A stretch of DNA of 36,883 bases from a virus, in the IMG/VR virus record IMGVR_UViG_3300037502_001148, positions 1 through 36,883 of that record, one strand, 5' to 3'. Below the pieces are notes generated by a model. That model was not told the DNA's origin and did no database searches. It saw only the letters and a list, made by a program, of their open reading frames with translations. Both the position numbers and the translations under genes were made by a program. The first letter of the stretch is position 1. Each line of letters opens with the position of its first letter. Shown here piece after piece: positions 6,583 to 13,058 of the stretch.

Positions 6583-7260
6583 CTAACTGATGTCTTCGGC
6601 TTTTAATCCGAGTGCCTTGAGTGTCGGAACATCCACCTTGATGCCGTATATATGAAACGTGTTGAATATCCGTTCTTCGCCTTCCGTGTGCAGCCGTTCA
6701 TGCCAGTAACGATTGACTGGGATCAAGTACCTTTCCGCATTGTTCACTTTGTTTCGATTACCGCCCATTCCGATCCGACTACCTTCGACATGATGGATAT
6801 CAGCCGCCTCTTGTCCTGTGATGCAGCAGACGCGCCGCGCTAAGCATGAATAGATATAAGCGCCGATATCCTCCGCCAATTTGTAACCAGGCGTTTGTAG
6901 TTGGATGCCATTTTGAATGCAGAAATCGATTAGAAACGTGATGAAAAGTCGGGCTGTCGTCTTGTCCGTATTTGCCATAGAAAACCATTCTCCGCCTTGT
7001 TGCGACAAGAACCGGTATTTCATCAAGTCCTCTATTTCTCGCGGAAAGAAGCCGCTCCATTTCGCGATATCGCCAAAGATTGCAAATATCTTCTTGCGTT
7101 GCTCCGCGCTAATGCTGCGATTGTCAGAAAAAAGGATTTCAGCCGTGATGATGGATGTATCGGAAAAGCGTTGCAGCTCTCCGATATCGACATCCTCATC
7201 CACCTCGAAAGTGATGATCCGTTTGCCGTTTAATTCTTTCAGGTTTCCGACGTATCTCAT
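6583..7260 (-). CDS. HNHc_6-type putative nuclease
   Basis: The 225-aa protein has a unique N-terminal half and a C-terminal HNH-like region: CCITGQEAADIHHVEGSRIGMG, then LIPVNRYWHERLHTEG and FHIYGIKV. The C-x2-C/HH/H arrangement fits the putative HNHc nuclease family found beside annealing proteins and replication genes in Gram-positive phages. It probably cuts or resolves phage DNA. Its ATG overlaps the DUF1071 stop (ATGA), tying it to the recombination module. Confidence 0.8.
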   Translation of the reverse strand: MRYVGNLKELNGKRIITFEVDEDVDIGELQRFSDTSIITAEILFSDNRSISAEQRKKIFAIFGDIAKWSGFFPREIEDLMKYRFLSQQGGEWFSMANTDKTTARLFITFLIDFCIQNGIQLQTPGYKLAEDIGAYIYSCLARRVCCITGQEAADIHHVEGSRIGMGGNRNKVNNAERYLIPVNRYWHERLHTEGEERIFNTFHIYGIKVDVPTLKALGLKAEDIS

Positions 7261-8051
7261 TTAGCATCAGCCTGTGGGTACGTGAAATCTAAGCCTTCTT
7301 GTTTAGTTGTTTCCGGATCAACAGCTTCCTCTTTAGCGGTTTCTTCCTTTGCCGCCTTCTCGTACTCTTTGGCGATTAAAGTATTCAGCCCCTTGATGGC
7401 AGCAGCGGCTTGCGGATCTGTCATGACTTCCAACGACTTAACGCCGACTTGCTTGCATACCCATGCGCCCATCTGGCTCATTCCTTCATCTGTTTCGATG
7501 CCACGGATTGCGATGTATTCATGGATTTTATTTATCAGAATTTCTTTCGTTTCGACGCTCATAAGTTCAGGCGGCGCCTCTTCCGGCAAGTCCTCGCCTG
7601 AATAGATGTATAGCCCTAGCCCGAACATAGCTAGATTTTTAACCAGGCAGCGCATGATCGTTTTATTGATATCGAACATAGTCGCCGGCTCCACGCTTTT
7701 GGTTGTGAATCCATCACGCTTTCCGTTTGTCCATTTGATAACTTGATACTCATAAGGCTCTGCTTTCATCGCATTGTTTGCGCCATCCATAACCGGCAGC
7801 CACATTTCATGCGTTACATCCCCGATTGTCACTTCTGTAAAAACCATATAGCCAGTGTTTGGGTCGTACACGTAAGGCAGATTATTTTCGAATTTCAGAA
7901 TCTTGTAAGCCGCTTCCGGATAACGTTTTTTGACTTCTGCCCAAGCCCAAGCCCATGACAGATAGCTGAGTTGCGTATTGCCTGTTTTTTTCTTCTCTAC
8001 ACGACTGTTCACATCAAGGTGGAACAACGTTTCGAATACCTTGTCATTCAT
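7257..8051 (-). CDS. DUF1071 / Sak-type single-strand annealing protein
   Basis: The 264-aa protein carries the family pattern LSYLSWAWAWAEVKKRYPEA near the N-terminus, followed by VYDPNTGYMVFTEVTIG, EMWLPVMDGANNA and DINKTIMRCLVKNLAMFGLGLYIY (given in parts). DUF1071 proteins are regarded as phage single-strand annealing recombinases. The C-terminal third is an acidic, Lys/Glu/Ala-rich tail (AAKEETAKEEAVDPE), as in other annealing proteins that use tails to contact SSB. Gam lies upstream and an HNH nuclease downstream, giving a compact recombination cassette. Confidence 0.8.
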   Translation of the reverse strand: MNDKVFETLFHLDVNSRVEKKKTGNTQLSYLSWAWAWAEVKKRYPEAAYKILKFENNLPYVYDPNTGYMVFTEVTIGDVTHEMWLPVMDGANNAMKAEPYEYQVIKWTNGKRDGFTTKSVEPATMFDINKTIMRCLVKNLAMFGLGLYIYSGEDLPEEAPPELMSVETKEILINKIHEYIAIRGIETDEGMSQMGAWVCKQVGVKSLEVMTDPQAAAAIKGLNTLIAKEYEKAAKEETAKEEAVDPETTKQEGLDFTYPQADAK

Positions 8052-8063
8052 GTTTCATCCTCC

Positions 8064-8612
8064 TTAATCTACTTTGACGGTGTAGCTTTCACCCTGCGGA
8101 ATAACGGCCACAAATTCCAAAACTTCGCCATTTTCATCGATGACTTGATTTTCTCCGATCGGCTGCAGCAACTTCTTCGCTTCGGTCTTGTTAAACGATT
8201 CTTTGACCGCGATAATTTCCGGATGCGCCAGTTTGAAGTGTTCGATCGCACGCTCTTCGTCGAATTCCCATTTTGGTTGCAGCTTGCGGCTTGTGACTTT
8301 TCCGGCAGGCGTGGACAATTTCGCTTTTGGATCACGCTCACGCAACTCTCGATAGTATTCGACCAGGATGCTTTCGAAGTATTCGGCGCTCTGTTTATCT
8401 TTCGCCGTTTCTGATTCTAACCAGGCGTCGATTTTATAGCGCTTTTCTTCTGCCAAGGCTTGTTTTTCTTTCATGCGCGACTTGATGGCTGCCAGTTTCT
8501 CAAAAGCCCAATCAGCCCCGCTTAAATCGGTAATTTTAAACCGTTCTTTGTACTCTTCCTCTGCCTGTACTTCGTCCAACAATAAAAGTTCTTCTGTTTG
8601 TAATTGGTTCAT
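8064..8612 (-). CDS. gam: Gam-like host-nuclease inhibitor
   Basis: The 182-aa protein opens with an acidic helix, then LSGADWAFEKLAAIKSRMKE and a long coiled coil. The centre contains FESILVEYYRELRERDPKAK ... TPAGKVTSRKLQPKWEFDEE and the C-terminus ends in a short beta region (GESYTVKVD). This matches phage Mu Gam-type proteins, which bind double-stranded DNA ends and block exonucleases such as AddAB/RecBCD. It precedes the annealing protein, as is common. GGAGG lies upstream of the ATG. Confidence 0.82.
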   Translation of the reverse strand: MNQLQTEELLLLDEVQAEEEYKERFKITDLSGADWAFEKLAAIKSRMKEKQALAEEKRYKIDAWLESETAKDKQSAEYFESILVEYYRELRERDPKAKLSTPAGKVTSRKLQPKWEFDEERAIEHFKLAHPEIIAVKESFNKTEAKKLLQPIGENQVIDENGEVLEFVAVIPQGESYTVKVD

Positions 8613-8623
8613 GTGGTTTCCTC

Positions 8624-8824
8624 CTAATAGATGTCTGCTTGCGCGTCTTCGATGACTTTGATTACTTCTTTTATTTCTTCCATGACTTCGCCTATTTCAT
8701 CGCCTACATTCAGCGATATTAATATTTGTCTGGCGTCTTCCAGTCTATCGCTTACATTAGATAATTTATCCTGTTGTTCGCCTGCTTTTTGTTGGATTTC
8801 TTGCAATTCGTCATATACGCTCAT
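8624..8824 (-). CDS. Small coiled-coil protein, 66 aa
   Basis: The sequence is almost entirely heptad-like helix (DELQEIQQKAGEQQDKLSNV, then EEIKEVIKVIEDAQADI). It is acidic and has no signal or membrane segment. The ATG sits next to GAGGG, four bases after the preceding stop. It could be a small partner for the downstream Gam or annealing protein, but nothing in the sequence proves this. Confidence 0.65.
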   Translation of the reverse strand: MSVYDELQEIQQKAGEQQDKLSNVSDRLEDARQILISLNVGDEIGEVMEEIKEVIKVIEDAQADIY

Positions 8825-8827
8825 GAT

Positions 8828-9013
8828 TTACCCTCGTTCTGCGGTTTTAAGTACCGCATGTTCGTTCGCCCATTCCACGATGTTTACTATTTCGTTTATA
8901 ACAACGTCGCCATTGTGCATTTCGAGATACGTTTCGCCCTCGTATATTTCTGCGCCTTGCCAGTCCGCCGTTACAAATTTGTCTATCGGCTCTGCAAATC
9001 TTGCCATTTCCAT
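8828..9013 (-). CDS. YqaI-like small phage protein, 61 aa
   Basis: The product reads MEMARFAEPIDKFVTADWQG ... YEGETYLEMHNGDVVINE ... IVEWANEHAV. It resembles the small YqaI-type proteins near recombination genes in Bacillus-group phages, though I am only moderately sure. AGGAGG is 7 nt before the chosen ATG. The gap upstream of it holds a rightward promoter and terminator. Confidence 0.6.
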   Translation of the reverse strand: MEMARFAEPIDKFVTADWQGAEIYEGETYLEMHNGDVVINEIVNIVEWANEHAVLKTAERG

Positions 9014-9029
9014 GTTATTTCCTCCTAGT

Positions 9030-9039
9030 GTGGTATAAT
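9030..9039 (+). promoter_or_regulatory. Rightward extended -10 promoter
   Basis: GTGGTATAAT contains a perfect TG-n-TATAAT extended -10. No convincing -35 is present, which is acceptable for extended -10 promoters. It points against the leftward early operon and would start RNA near 9046. The same 10-mer occurs at 13213-13204 and 35072-35063 on the minus strand. Confidence 0.6.
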
Positions 9040-9045
9040 TCAGTT

Positions 9046-9091
9046 AGTAATATTTCTTCTGCCGCTCACTGCTATGGGCGGCTACTTTTTT
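9046..9091 (+). ncRNA. Putative very short antisense RNA with intrinsic terminator
   Basis: From the expected start of the promoter at 9030-9039, transcription would meet a hairpin whose arms are GCCGCTC (9061-9067) and GGGCGGC (9076-9082), with one G-U pair and an 8-nt loop. TACTTTTTT follows (to 9091). This gives an RNA of about 45 nt, antisense to the gap between two early genes and to the last codons of the 87-aa gene. It may regulate the early operon or be a decaying promoter-terminator pair. Confidence 0.4.
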
Positions 9092-9345
9092 ACGAAATAA
9101 TTGACATGCAGGCGTTCGTGCCAATGACTTATTCCGATGGAGCCGGCGCTCGAAAGATCGTGAATCCACTTCCCGCCATTTTCCAATCCGTTAAACAAGT
9201 TCATTAGTTCGTCCGCTTCCTCTAACTCTTGCAAGCCGTGAAAATCACAGCTGATTTTCGCACCGCGCCGCATCGCATTGATGACTGCCGTTTCCTCGTC
9301 TGTCAGGTATTGCATTTCGTAGGTTTTGCCGTTTAACGTTTGCAT
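9082..9345 (-). CDS. Hypothetical phage protein, 87 aa
   Basis: The product starts MQTLNGKTYEMQYLTDEETA and ends HWHERLHVNYFVKK. An acidic helix (LQELEEADELMNLFNGLENGG) lies in the middle. No family is recognised. The ATG is one base after the preceding stop, and GGAGC sits 7 nt upstream. Its stop codon touches the arm of the hairpin that ends the rightward short RNA. Confidence 0.65.
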   Translation of the reverse strand: MQTLNGKTYEMQYLTDEETAVINAMRRGAKISCDFHGLQELEEADELMNLFNGLENGGKWIHDLSSAGSIGISHWHERLHVNYFVKK

Positions 9346-9346
9346 T

Positions 9347-9556
9347 TCAATCGCTCCATTCTTCTATTTTGTCGACGATATTGTGAGCTGCTTGCCAATC
9401 ATCGTTTCCGAACGACTTCGGCAACATGTTTTGATAGCTTTGGGCTTCGATATAACTGCCTTGTTTACTTGCTATAATGGCGTTGACGGCATTTCCGAGC
9501 ACCTCTTTGCTAAATCCAGTCGCATCCGAAGCCTGTTCAATCATTACTTCGTACAT
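9347..9556 (-). CDS. Hypothetical phage protein, 69 aa
   Basis: A small helical protein (EQASDATGFSKEVLGNAVNA ... WQAAHNIVDKIEEWSD) without a recognised motif. It overlaps the preceding gene by 20 nt and has GGGTGGG before its ATG. Confidence 0.6.
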   Translation of the reverse strand: MYEVMIEQASDATGFSKEVLGNAVNAIIASKQGSYIEAQSYQNMLPKSFGNDDWQAAHNIVDKIEEWSD

Positions 9557-9803
9557 TTTTATCCCACCCTTTCACATTCACCTGTTTCAGTCGCTTCTGT
9601 AAGAACTCCATCCGGCCCGCTTCCTTCATGCTCAATCCGCTGAAATCCGGCATGCGCGTTACCTTGTTTGTGTAGCAATCAAAGACGAGTACCGGACGAC
9701 TTACACCGTCTATCAGCTTGTCAATGCGGATGGCCGTGTCAGTGATGAAGCGGTGTGATGTGCCTGTTTCCTGCAGCAGTTCGCTTACTCGTGCTGCGTT
9801 CAT
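9537..9803 (-). CDS. Hypothetical phage protein, 88 aa
   Basis: The N-terminal part is helical (MNAARVSELLQETGTSHRFI), the centre is beta-like (RPVLVFDCYTNKVTRMPDF), and the C-terminus is basic. No family is recognised. The ATG overlaps the stop of the 40-aa membrane protein as ATGA, with GGAGG 7 nt upstream, so the two are coupled. Confidence 0.6.
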   Translation of the reverse strand: MNAARVSELLQETGTSHRFITDTAIRIDKLIDGVSRPVLVFDCYTNKVTRMPDFSGLSMKEAGRMEFLQKRLKQVNVKGWDKNVRSND

Positions 9804-9922
9804 AGGCTGACCTCCACATATCCCACGATCCCGACGATTAGTAATGCGATGCTAACCACGATGACCGTGCCGATAAAGCTGACTAGCTTATCTTCAAATT
9901 CATTGGTAAAAACTTTCATCAT
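9800..9922 (-). CDS. Small membrane protein, 40 aa
   Basis: From ATG ATG at 9922 the peptide has a charged start (KVFTNEFEDKLVSF) and then one clear transmembrane helix (IGTVIVVSIALLIVGIVGY). GGAGG is 5-8 nt before the two ATGs. The stop overlaps the next ATG. It lies in the first early genes expressed after PL. Single-pass phage early proteins of this kind are sometimes superinfection-exclusion or host-takeover factors, but that is only a possibility here. Confidence 0.6.
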   Translation of the reverse strand: MMKVFTNEFEDKLVSFIGTVIVVSIALLIVGIVGYVEVSL

Positions 9923-9934
9923 CTCGACCTCCTG

Positions 9935-10276
9935 TTATTTCAACGCTTGTATTTCGCGTATCAGATTGTTCATTTTTTCTTTGTCCAAATATCCGTGAGG
10001 TTCTTCGCAAACGTCATACTCGCCTGCTTCATCTACGAAAAATATTTTTGCTAATTCTAATTTGTATGTTCCACGCCCATTCACAACGCTTGCGCCATAT
10101 CCATTCGGAAATCGCAATATGATATGTCCATGCGTTTCGTAACCATCTCCGTGATACATGAATGGTTTAAATTCTTCATCGATTAATTTTTTGGGCGCGT
10201 TCAACTGTCTTTGTTTCTCTATTTCTGACCCAATTTCACCTAAGAAGCTAAGCACGTTCTCAAATTGTTGTTTCAT
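9935..10276 (-). CDS. Hypothetical early protein, 113 aa
   Basis: The start at 10276 (MKQQFENVLSFLGEIGSEIE) is chosen because AAAGGGG lies 8 nt upstream and the ATG overlaps the previous stop. An N-terminal helix precedes a beta-rich part (HGHIILRFPNGYGASVVNGRG) and a C-terminal helix (KEKMNNLIREIQALK). No family is recognised. Confidence 0.65.
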   Translation of the reverse strand: MKQQFENVLSFLGEIGSEIEKQRQLNAPKKLIDEEFKPFMYHGDGYETHGHIILRFPNGYGASVVNGRGTYKLELAKIFFVDEAGEYDVCEEPHGYLDKEKMNNLIREIQALK

Positions 10277-10413
10277 TTCGTTTGCCCCTTTCGTATGTCG
10301 TTGACCTTCCGCAGAACATCGGCGTGGATTGCTCCGCTGACCGTGATCGGCGGGAACCACTCGCCGTTGATGAGTGCGTGGGTGCCAGAGTTTGTTGTTG
10401 CGGTTACGTTCAT
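10273..10413 (-). CDS. Small early protein, 46 aa
   Basis: Of two in-frame ATGs, the one at 10413 is preferred because AAAGGAG is then 7 nt upstream. The product starts MNVTATTNSGTHALINGEWF and continues through PPITVSGAIHADVLRKV. The stop overlaps the next ATG. It looks like a compact beta-strand and helix unit. It is the first gene after cro in the early operon, and its function is unknown. Confidence 0.55.
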   Translation of the reverse strand: MNVTATTNSGTHALINGEWFPPITVSGAIHADVLRKVNDIRKGQTK

Positions 10414-10473
10414 TTTCATGCTCCTTTCAACTCAACCCAAAAGTGTTATTGCTAATTGCTACGTTTCGGATAG

Positions 10474-10482
10474 TGCTATAAT
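10474..10482 (+). promoter_or_regulatory. Rightward extended -10 promoter facing cro
   Basis: TGCTATAAT matches TG-n-TATAAT. TTGCTA lies 15 bp upstream, a weak -35 at short spacing. Transcription from about 10489 would run antisense through cro towards the operator region. Two degenerate copies of the operator palindrome flank it: GCTACGTTTCGGATA (10458-10472) and GCTACGTTTTGTATC (10501-10515). Confidence 0.45.
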
Positions 10483-10719
10483 TTAGATGGATATACAATC
10501 GCTACGTTTTGTATCAAACTCAACTAAAAAAATTTCTGGAAATAATTCATCCAACTTCATCCCATAAAAAATAGCGAATTTCTTAGCCATTTCCGGGCTT
10601 GGGTTTCTGTCGGCAGCTTCAATTTTTCGGATTGTTATTTCAGCTACAGAAAGCGCATCGGCCAATTCTTTTTGAGTAAGCCCCCTATCCGTCCTTAATT
10701 TTATAAGGTCGTTTCTCAC
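10483..10719 (-). CDS. cro: Cro-like helix-turn-helix regulator
   Basis: The 78-aa product begins at GTG 10719, because AGGAGG is then 8 nt upstream; an alternative GTG at 10728 would overlap that site. It is an HTH_3/XRE-type domain: LIKLRTDRGLTQKELADAL, then SVAEITIRKIEAADRNPSPE and MAKKFAIFYGMKLDELFPEIF. It is the first gene of the leftward transcript and divergent from the CI-like repressor, so it most likely acts as Cro, favouring lytic growth by binding the shared operators. Confidence 0.85.
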   Translation of the reverse strand: MRNDLIKLRTDRGLTQKELADALSVAEITIRKIEAADRNPSPEMAKKFAIFYGMKLDELFPEIFLVEFDTKRSDCISI

Positions 10720-10739
10720 TGTTCTCACCTCCTAATTTT

Positions 10740-10845
10740 GATACATTTCGTATCTATGAGTTAACTATATCAGATACATTTAGTATCGTCAAGCGCAAAT
10801 TGATACTTTTTATATCATTTATTCAAAATAGATACTTCATGTATC
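10740..10845. promoter_or_regulatory. Operator array of the genetic switch (four palindromes)
   Basis: Four 15-bp sites of the form GATAC-N5-GTATC lie at 10740-10754 (GATACATTTCGTATC), 10773-10787 (GATACATTTAGTATC), 10802-10816 (GATACTTTTTATATC) and 10831-10845 (GATACTTCATGTATC). Start-to-start spacings are 33, 29 and 29 bp, close to three helical turns. The first two flank or overlap PL, the last overlaps the upstream part of the cI promoter. CI and Cro are the expected ligands. Confidence 0.85.
10764..10792 (-). promoter_or_regulatory. PL, early leftward promoter
   Basis: On the minus strand TTGACG (10792-10787) and TATAGT (10769-10764) are separated by exactly 17 bp. The second operator (10773-10787) sits between them and the first operator (10740-10754) just past the expected start near 10757. 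A repressor bound there would block the polymerase. It drives cro and the whole early operon. Confidence 0.85.
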
Positions 10846-10851
10846 TATTGA

Positions 10852-10860
10852 TGGTAAAAT
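10852..10860 (+). promoter_or_regulatory. Repressor promoter (extended -10)
   Basis: TGGTAAAAT resembles an extended -10 (TG-n-TATAAT with one change), and no good -35 is seen. It lies 23 bp before the chosen cI ATG. The fourth operator (10831-10845) occupies the region just upstream, so the repressor may autoregulate here. Confidence 0.5.
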
Positions 10861-10882
10861 AGCATTAAAGGCGGTGTTAATT

Positions 10883-11494
10883 ATGCTATCAAAAAAATTG
10901 AAAGCACTAAGGAAGGAAAAGAACAGAAGTCAGGACGATGTAGCCAAGGCACTAGGGATGACGAGAGCAAGGTATTCACACATTGAAAACGGAAGAAACC
11001 AACCAGATAATGATACGTTGGTAGAATTGGCTAAATATTACAATGTAACCGTTGATTATTTACTCGGTGTTGAAAACGTACAAGTATTGACTTATGATGA
11101 TTTTGTTCAGGTTCCGATTGTCGGTACAATAAAAGCCGGTTTCGGCGGAGTGGCAACTCAGGAAGTGGAGGGATATGCGACGTTTTTGACTAGCGATGTG
11201 CAAAAAGGAAAAGATTATTTTGTTTTAAGAGTAAAAGGAGATAGCTTGATTGGTGATGGTATCGTTGAAGGCGATCTCTGTTTGATAGAAAGAGATAGCG
11301 AGTATATCGAAAATCAAATTTACGCGGTATTGGTAGATGGAGAAGAAGGAACTTTAAAGCACGTCACTAGAGCGGATGGTAGGATTGTATTGATTTCCAG
11401 TAATCCGGCACATCCACCAAGAGTAGTGCCGGAAGAAGATGTTGTTATTATGGGTAGAGTAACGCAATTGAAAAGGAATGTACCTATAAAATAA
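10883..11494 (+). CDS. cI: CI-like repressor with S24 autoprotease domain
   Basis: The 203-aa product starts at ATG 10883 (AAAGGCGGT 7 nt upstream), in preference to GTG 10874. An XRE-type HTH occupies about 1-60 (RKEKNRSQDDVAKALGMTRA, YSHIENGRNQPDNDTL). A LexA/CI-type S24 peptidase domain follows, with the A85-G86 cleavage site (IKAGFGG), nucleophile S121 (KGDSLIGDG) and base K159 (GTLKHV). RecA-stimulated self-cleavage after DNA damage would release PL, so the prophage is likely SOS-inducible. All catalytic residues are present. Confidence 0.92.
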   Translation: MLSKKLKALRKEKNRSQDDVAKALGMTRARYSHIENGRNQPDNDTLVELAKYYNVTVDYLLGVENVQVLTYDDFVQVPIVGTIKAGFGGVATQEVEGYATFLTSDVQKGKDYFVLRVKGDSLIGDGIVEGDLCLIERDSEYIENQIYAVLVDGEEGTLKHVTRADGRIVLISSNPAHPPRVVPEEDVVIMGRVTQLKRNVPIK

Positions 11495-11523
11495 AAAAAC
11501 ACCCCTATTGGCGATAGGAGTGT
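11492..11523 (-). terminator. Intrinsic terminator for leftward RNA behind cI
   Basis: Arms 11499-11508 and 11514-11523 form a 10-bp stem with a 5-nt loop. On the minus strand, the one non-Watson-Crick pair (503/519) is G-U, and the stem is followed by seven U (11498-11492). On the plus strand it would be a C-A mismatch with no U-tract. It therefore stops leftward transcripts that pass antisense through the integrase gene before they reach cI. Confidence 0.7.
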
Positions 11524-11547
11524 AGGAAGCAAAACTATATATTTGAT

Positions 11548-11564
11548 ACGCTTATTATAAGCGT
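11548..11564. promoter_or_regulatory. Palindrome upstream of the integrase gene
   Basis: ACGCTTATTATAAGCGT is a 7-bp perfect inverted repeat around a 3-nt centre, 17 bp before the integrase ATG. TTGATA begins at 11543. It could be an operator or a regulatory element controlling int. An att function is less likely given the better candidate at 12981. Confidence 0.35.
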
Positions 11565-11581
11565 TTTGGGAGATTAACGCA

Positions 11582-12955
11582 ATGAACAAACGAGCAGGAC
11601 TTTATGTAAGAGTTTCAACCAGCGAGCAAGCGCGGGAAGGATATTCCATCGGAGCGCAGACGGAGAAGCTGAAAGCTTTTGCAATGGTCAAAGATTATAC
11701 AGTAGAGAAAATATATACGGACCCCGGCTTTTCCGGCTCAAAATTGGACCGTCCGGGCATGAGTGAACTGATTGACGATGTAATAAACAAGCGCATCGAT
11801 GTGGTGATGGTCCACAAATTGGATCGGCTGTCACGGAGCCAAAAGGATACATTGCATCTGATCCAGGATATCTTCAAGCCGAACAACGTGGATTTTATTT
11901 CCATCGAGCAAAGTTTTGACACATCCACATCCTTCGGCATGGCGATGGTCGGCATCTTGTCCGTGTTCGCGGAATTAGAACGCAGTACGATTGCGGAGCG
12001 GATGATGATGGGTCGTGTGGAACGTGCAAAAAGAGGCTTGTTCCGAGGCGGAAATAACGTCCCTCTCGGATATTCGTACGCGGACGGGGAATTAGCCCCG
12101 GACGGCGACGCGCATCTTGTAGCGGATATTTTCGCGCGATATACAGACGGCGAGAGCGCCTACTCCATTTATAAGGACTTGCACGCAAACTATCCTGGCA
12201 AAATTTACGGAGCCAACATGATTCCGCGCATCCTCAGCAATGCCACCTACACCGGAAGCGTGGTCTTTAAAGGCGAGGTATACGACGGCGAACACGAAGC
12301 GATCATCAGCCGGGAATTGTACGGTGTGGCCCAGCAGATGCTCGGCAATACGTCTGACAAGTACAAAGTGGCCAAAAACAAGCGCGCCGCCCTGCTCGCC
12401 CGGAAACTGTACTGCGGAAACTGCGGGGCCAACATTACGATGTACCGCCACCACGGCAAGGATGGGGCTGCTGATTATGGGTACTACCGCTGCAACAGTC
12501 GGAGAAAAAACAGGCCGAACGGCATCAAGAACCCGGATTGCAAACAGAAGCACCACCGGACGGATAAGCTGAATGCGGCGATCCTGAGCGCCCTGGATGC
12601 TTTGGACTACAACGCGGCTGTCGCATCGGTGCGGAAGAAGGATGTCGGCTATGCGGAATCGAAGCGGTTGACGGAAATCGCCAAACAGGAAAAACGCCTG
12701 CTGGACTTGTACCAGTATGAGCGCATCAACATCTCCGAATTGGATCAGCGCATGATTGAGTTGCAGGATGAGAAAAAACGGCTGCACAAGCCGAAGGCAT
12801 CCGCTAAGGAAGCACGCATCATCGAACAACTGGACACGTTGCAGACGGCGGACATCCACGCGTTGCCGTTCATGGAACAGTGCGAAGTCGTGGACACGTT
12901 GATTGACCGCATCATCATTAACGGGGATGATGTGGATATCCGTTTCAAATTCTAG
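11582..12955 (+). CDS. int: Large serine recombinase integrase
   Basis: The 457-aa protein opens with the resolvase catalytic domain: YVRVSTSEQAREGYS with R10 and nucleophile S12, YTDPGFSGSKLDRPG, VVMVHKLDRLSRS and SVFAELERSTIAER. A recombinase domain (about 150-270) follows, then a zinc ribbon (C278, C281, C304, C320), a coiled-coil segment (about 355-400) and a short tail. Length and architecture match TP901-1/A118-type integrases. It inserts the phage at attP x attB without host factors. Excision usually needs a separate directionality factor, which I could not identify. GGGAG precedes the ATG. Confidence 0.95.
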   Translation: MNKRAGLYVRVSTSEQAREGYSIGAQTEKLKAFAMVKDYTVEKIYTDPGFSGSKLDRPGMSELIDDVINKRIDVVMVHKLDRLSRSQKDTLHLIQDIFKPNNVDFISIEQSFDTSTSFGMAMVGILSVFAELERSTIAERMMMGRVERAKRGLFRGGNNVPLGYSYADGELAPDGDAHLVADIFARYTDGESAYSIYKDLHANYPGKIYGANMIPRILSNATYTGSVVFKGEVYDGEHEAIISRELYGVAQQMLGNTSDKYKVAKNKRAALLARKLYCGNCGANITMYRHHGKDGAADYGYYRCNSRRKNRPNGIKNPDCKQKHHRTDKLNAAILSALDALDYNAAVASVRKKDVGYAESKRLTEIAKQEKRLLDLYQYERINISELDQRMIELQDEKKRLHKPKASAKEARIIEQLDTLQTADIHALPFMEQCEVVDTLIDRIIINGDDVDIRFKF

Positions 12956-12978
12956 TCGGCCATGCGGTCGGCTTTTTT
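12954..12978 (+). terminator. Intrinsic terminator of int
   Basis: AGTCGGCC (12954-12961) pairs with GGTCGGCT (12966-12973) across the loop ATGC, giving eight pairs including two G-U, followed by a six-T tract. It overlaps the int stop codon and separates int from the attP candidate. Confidence 0.75.
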
Positions 12979-12980
12979 GT

Positions 12981-13020
12981 GTACAGTTTAACCACTATTA
13001 GAATTGTAGTTAGGTTGTAC
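12981..13020. other. Candidate attP for the serine integrase
   Basis: Two 19-bp half-sites, 12981-12999 and 13002-13020, match in inverted orientation at 14 of 19 positions, around a central AG dinucleotide (13000-13001). The outer GTACA/TGTAC and middle TAAC/GTTA blocks are exact. Serine integrases use attP sites of this size and symmetry with a 2-bp crossover. The site lies between the int terminator and the lysis end of the genome, exactly where the prophage should open. Confidence 0.6.
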
Positions 13021-13034
13021 CCAAAAGTATGCAC

Positions 13035-13058
13035 AAAAAAACCCACTGACCAGGTGGG
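13035..13058 (-). terminator. Leftward terminator before attP
   Basis: On the minus strand CCCAC (13058-13054) pairs with GTGGG (13046-13042) and is followed by seven U (13041-13035). It ends the putative structured RNA and also backs up the endolysin terminator at 13255-13288. Confidence 0.7.

Noticed and set aside
11548-11564. Palindrome before int as the attP core
   Set aside because: Too short and too perfectly symmetric for a serine-integrase site, and it lies on the wrong side of int relative to the expected prophage ends.
12092-12859. 255-codon open frame antisense to the integrase gene
   Set aside because: It mirrors the GC-rich coding frame of int, has hydrophobic low-quality sequence and no ribosome-binding site; int is certain on the other strand.
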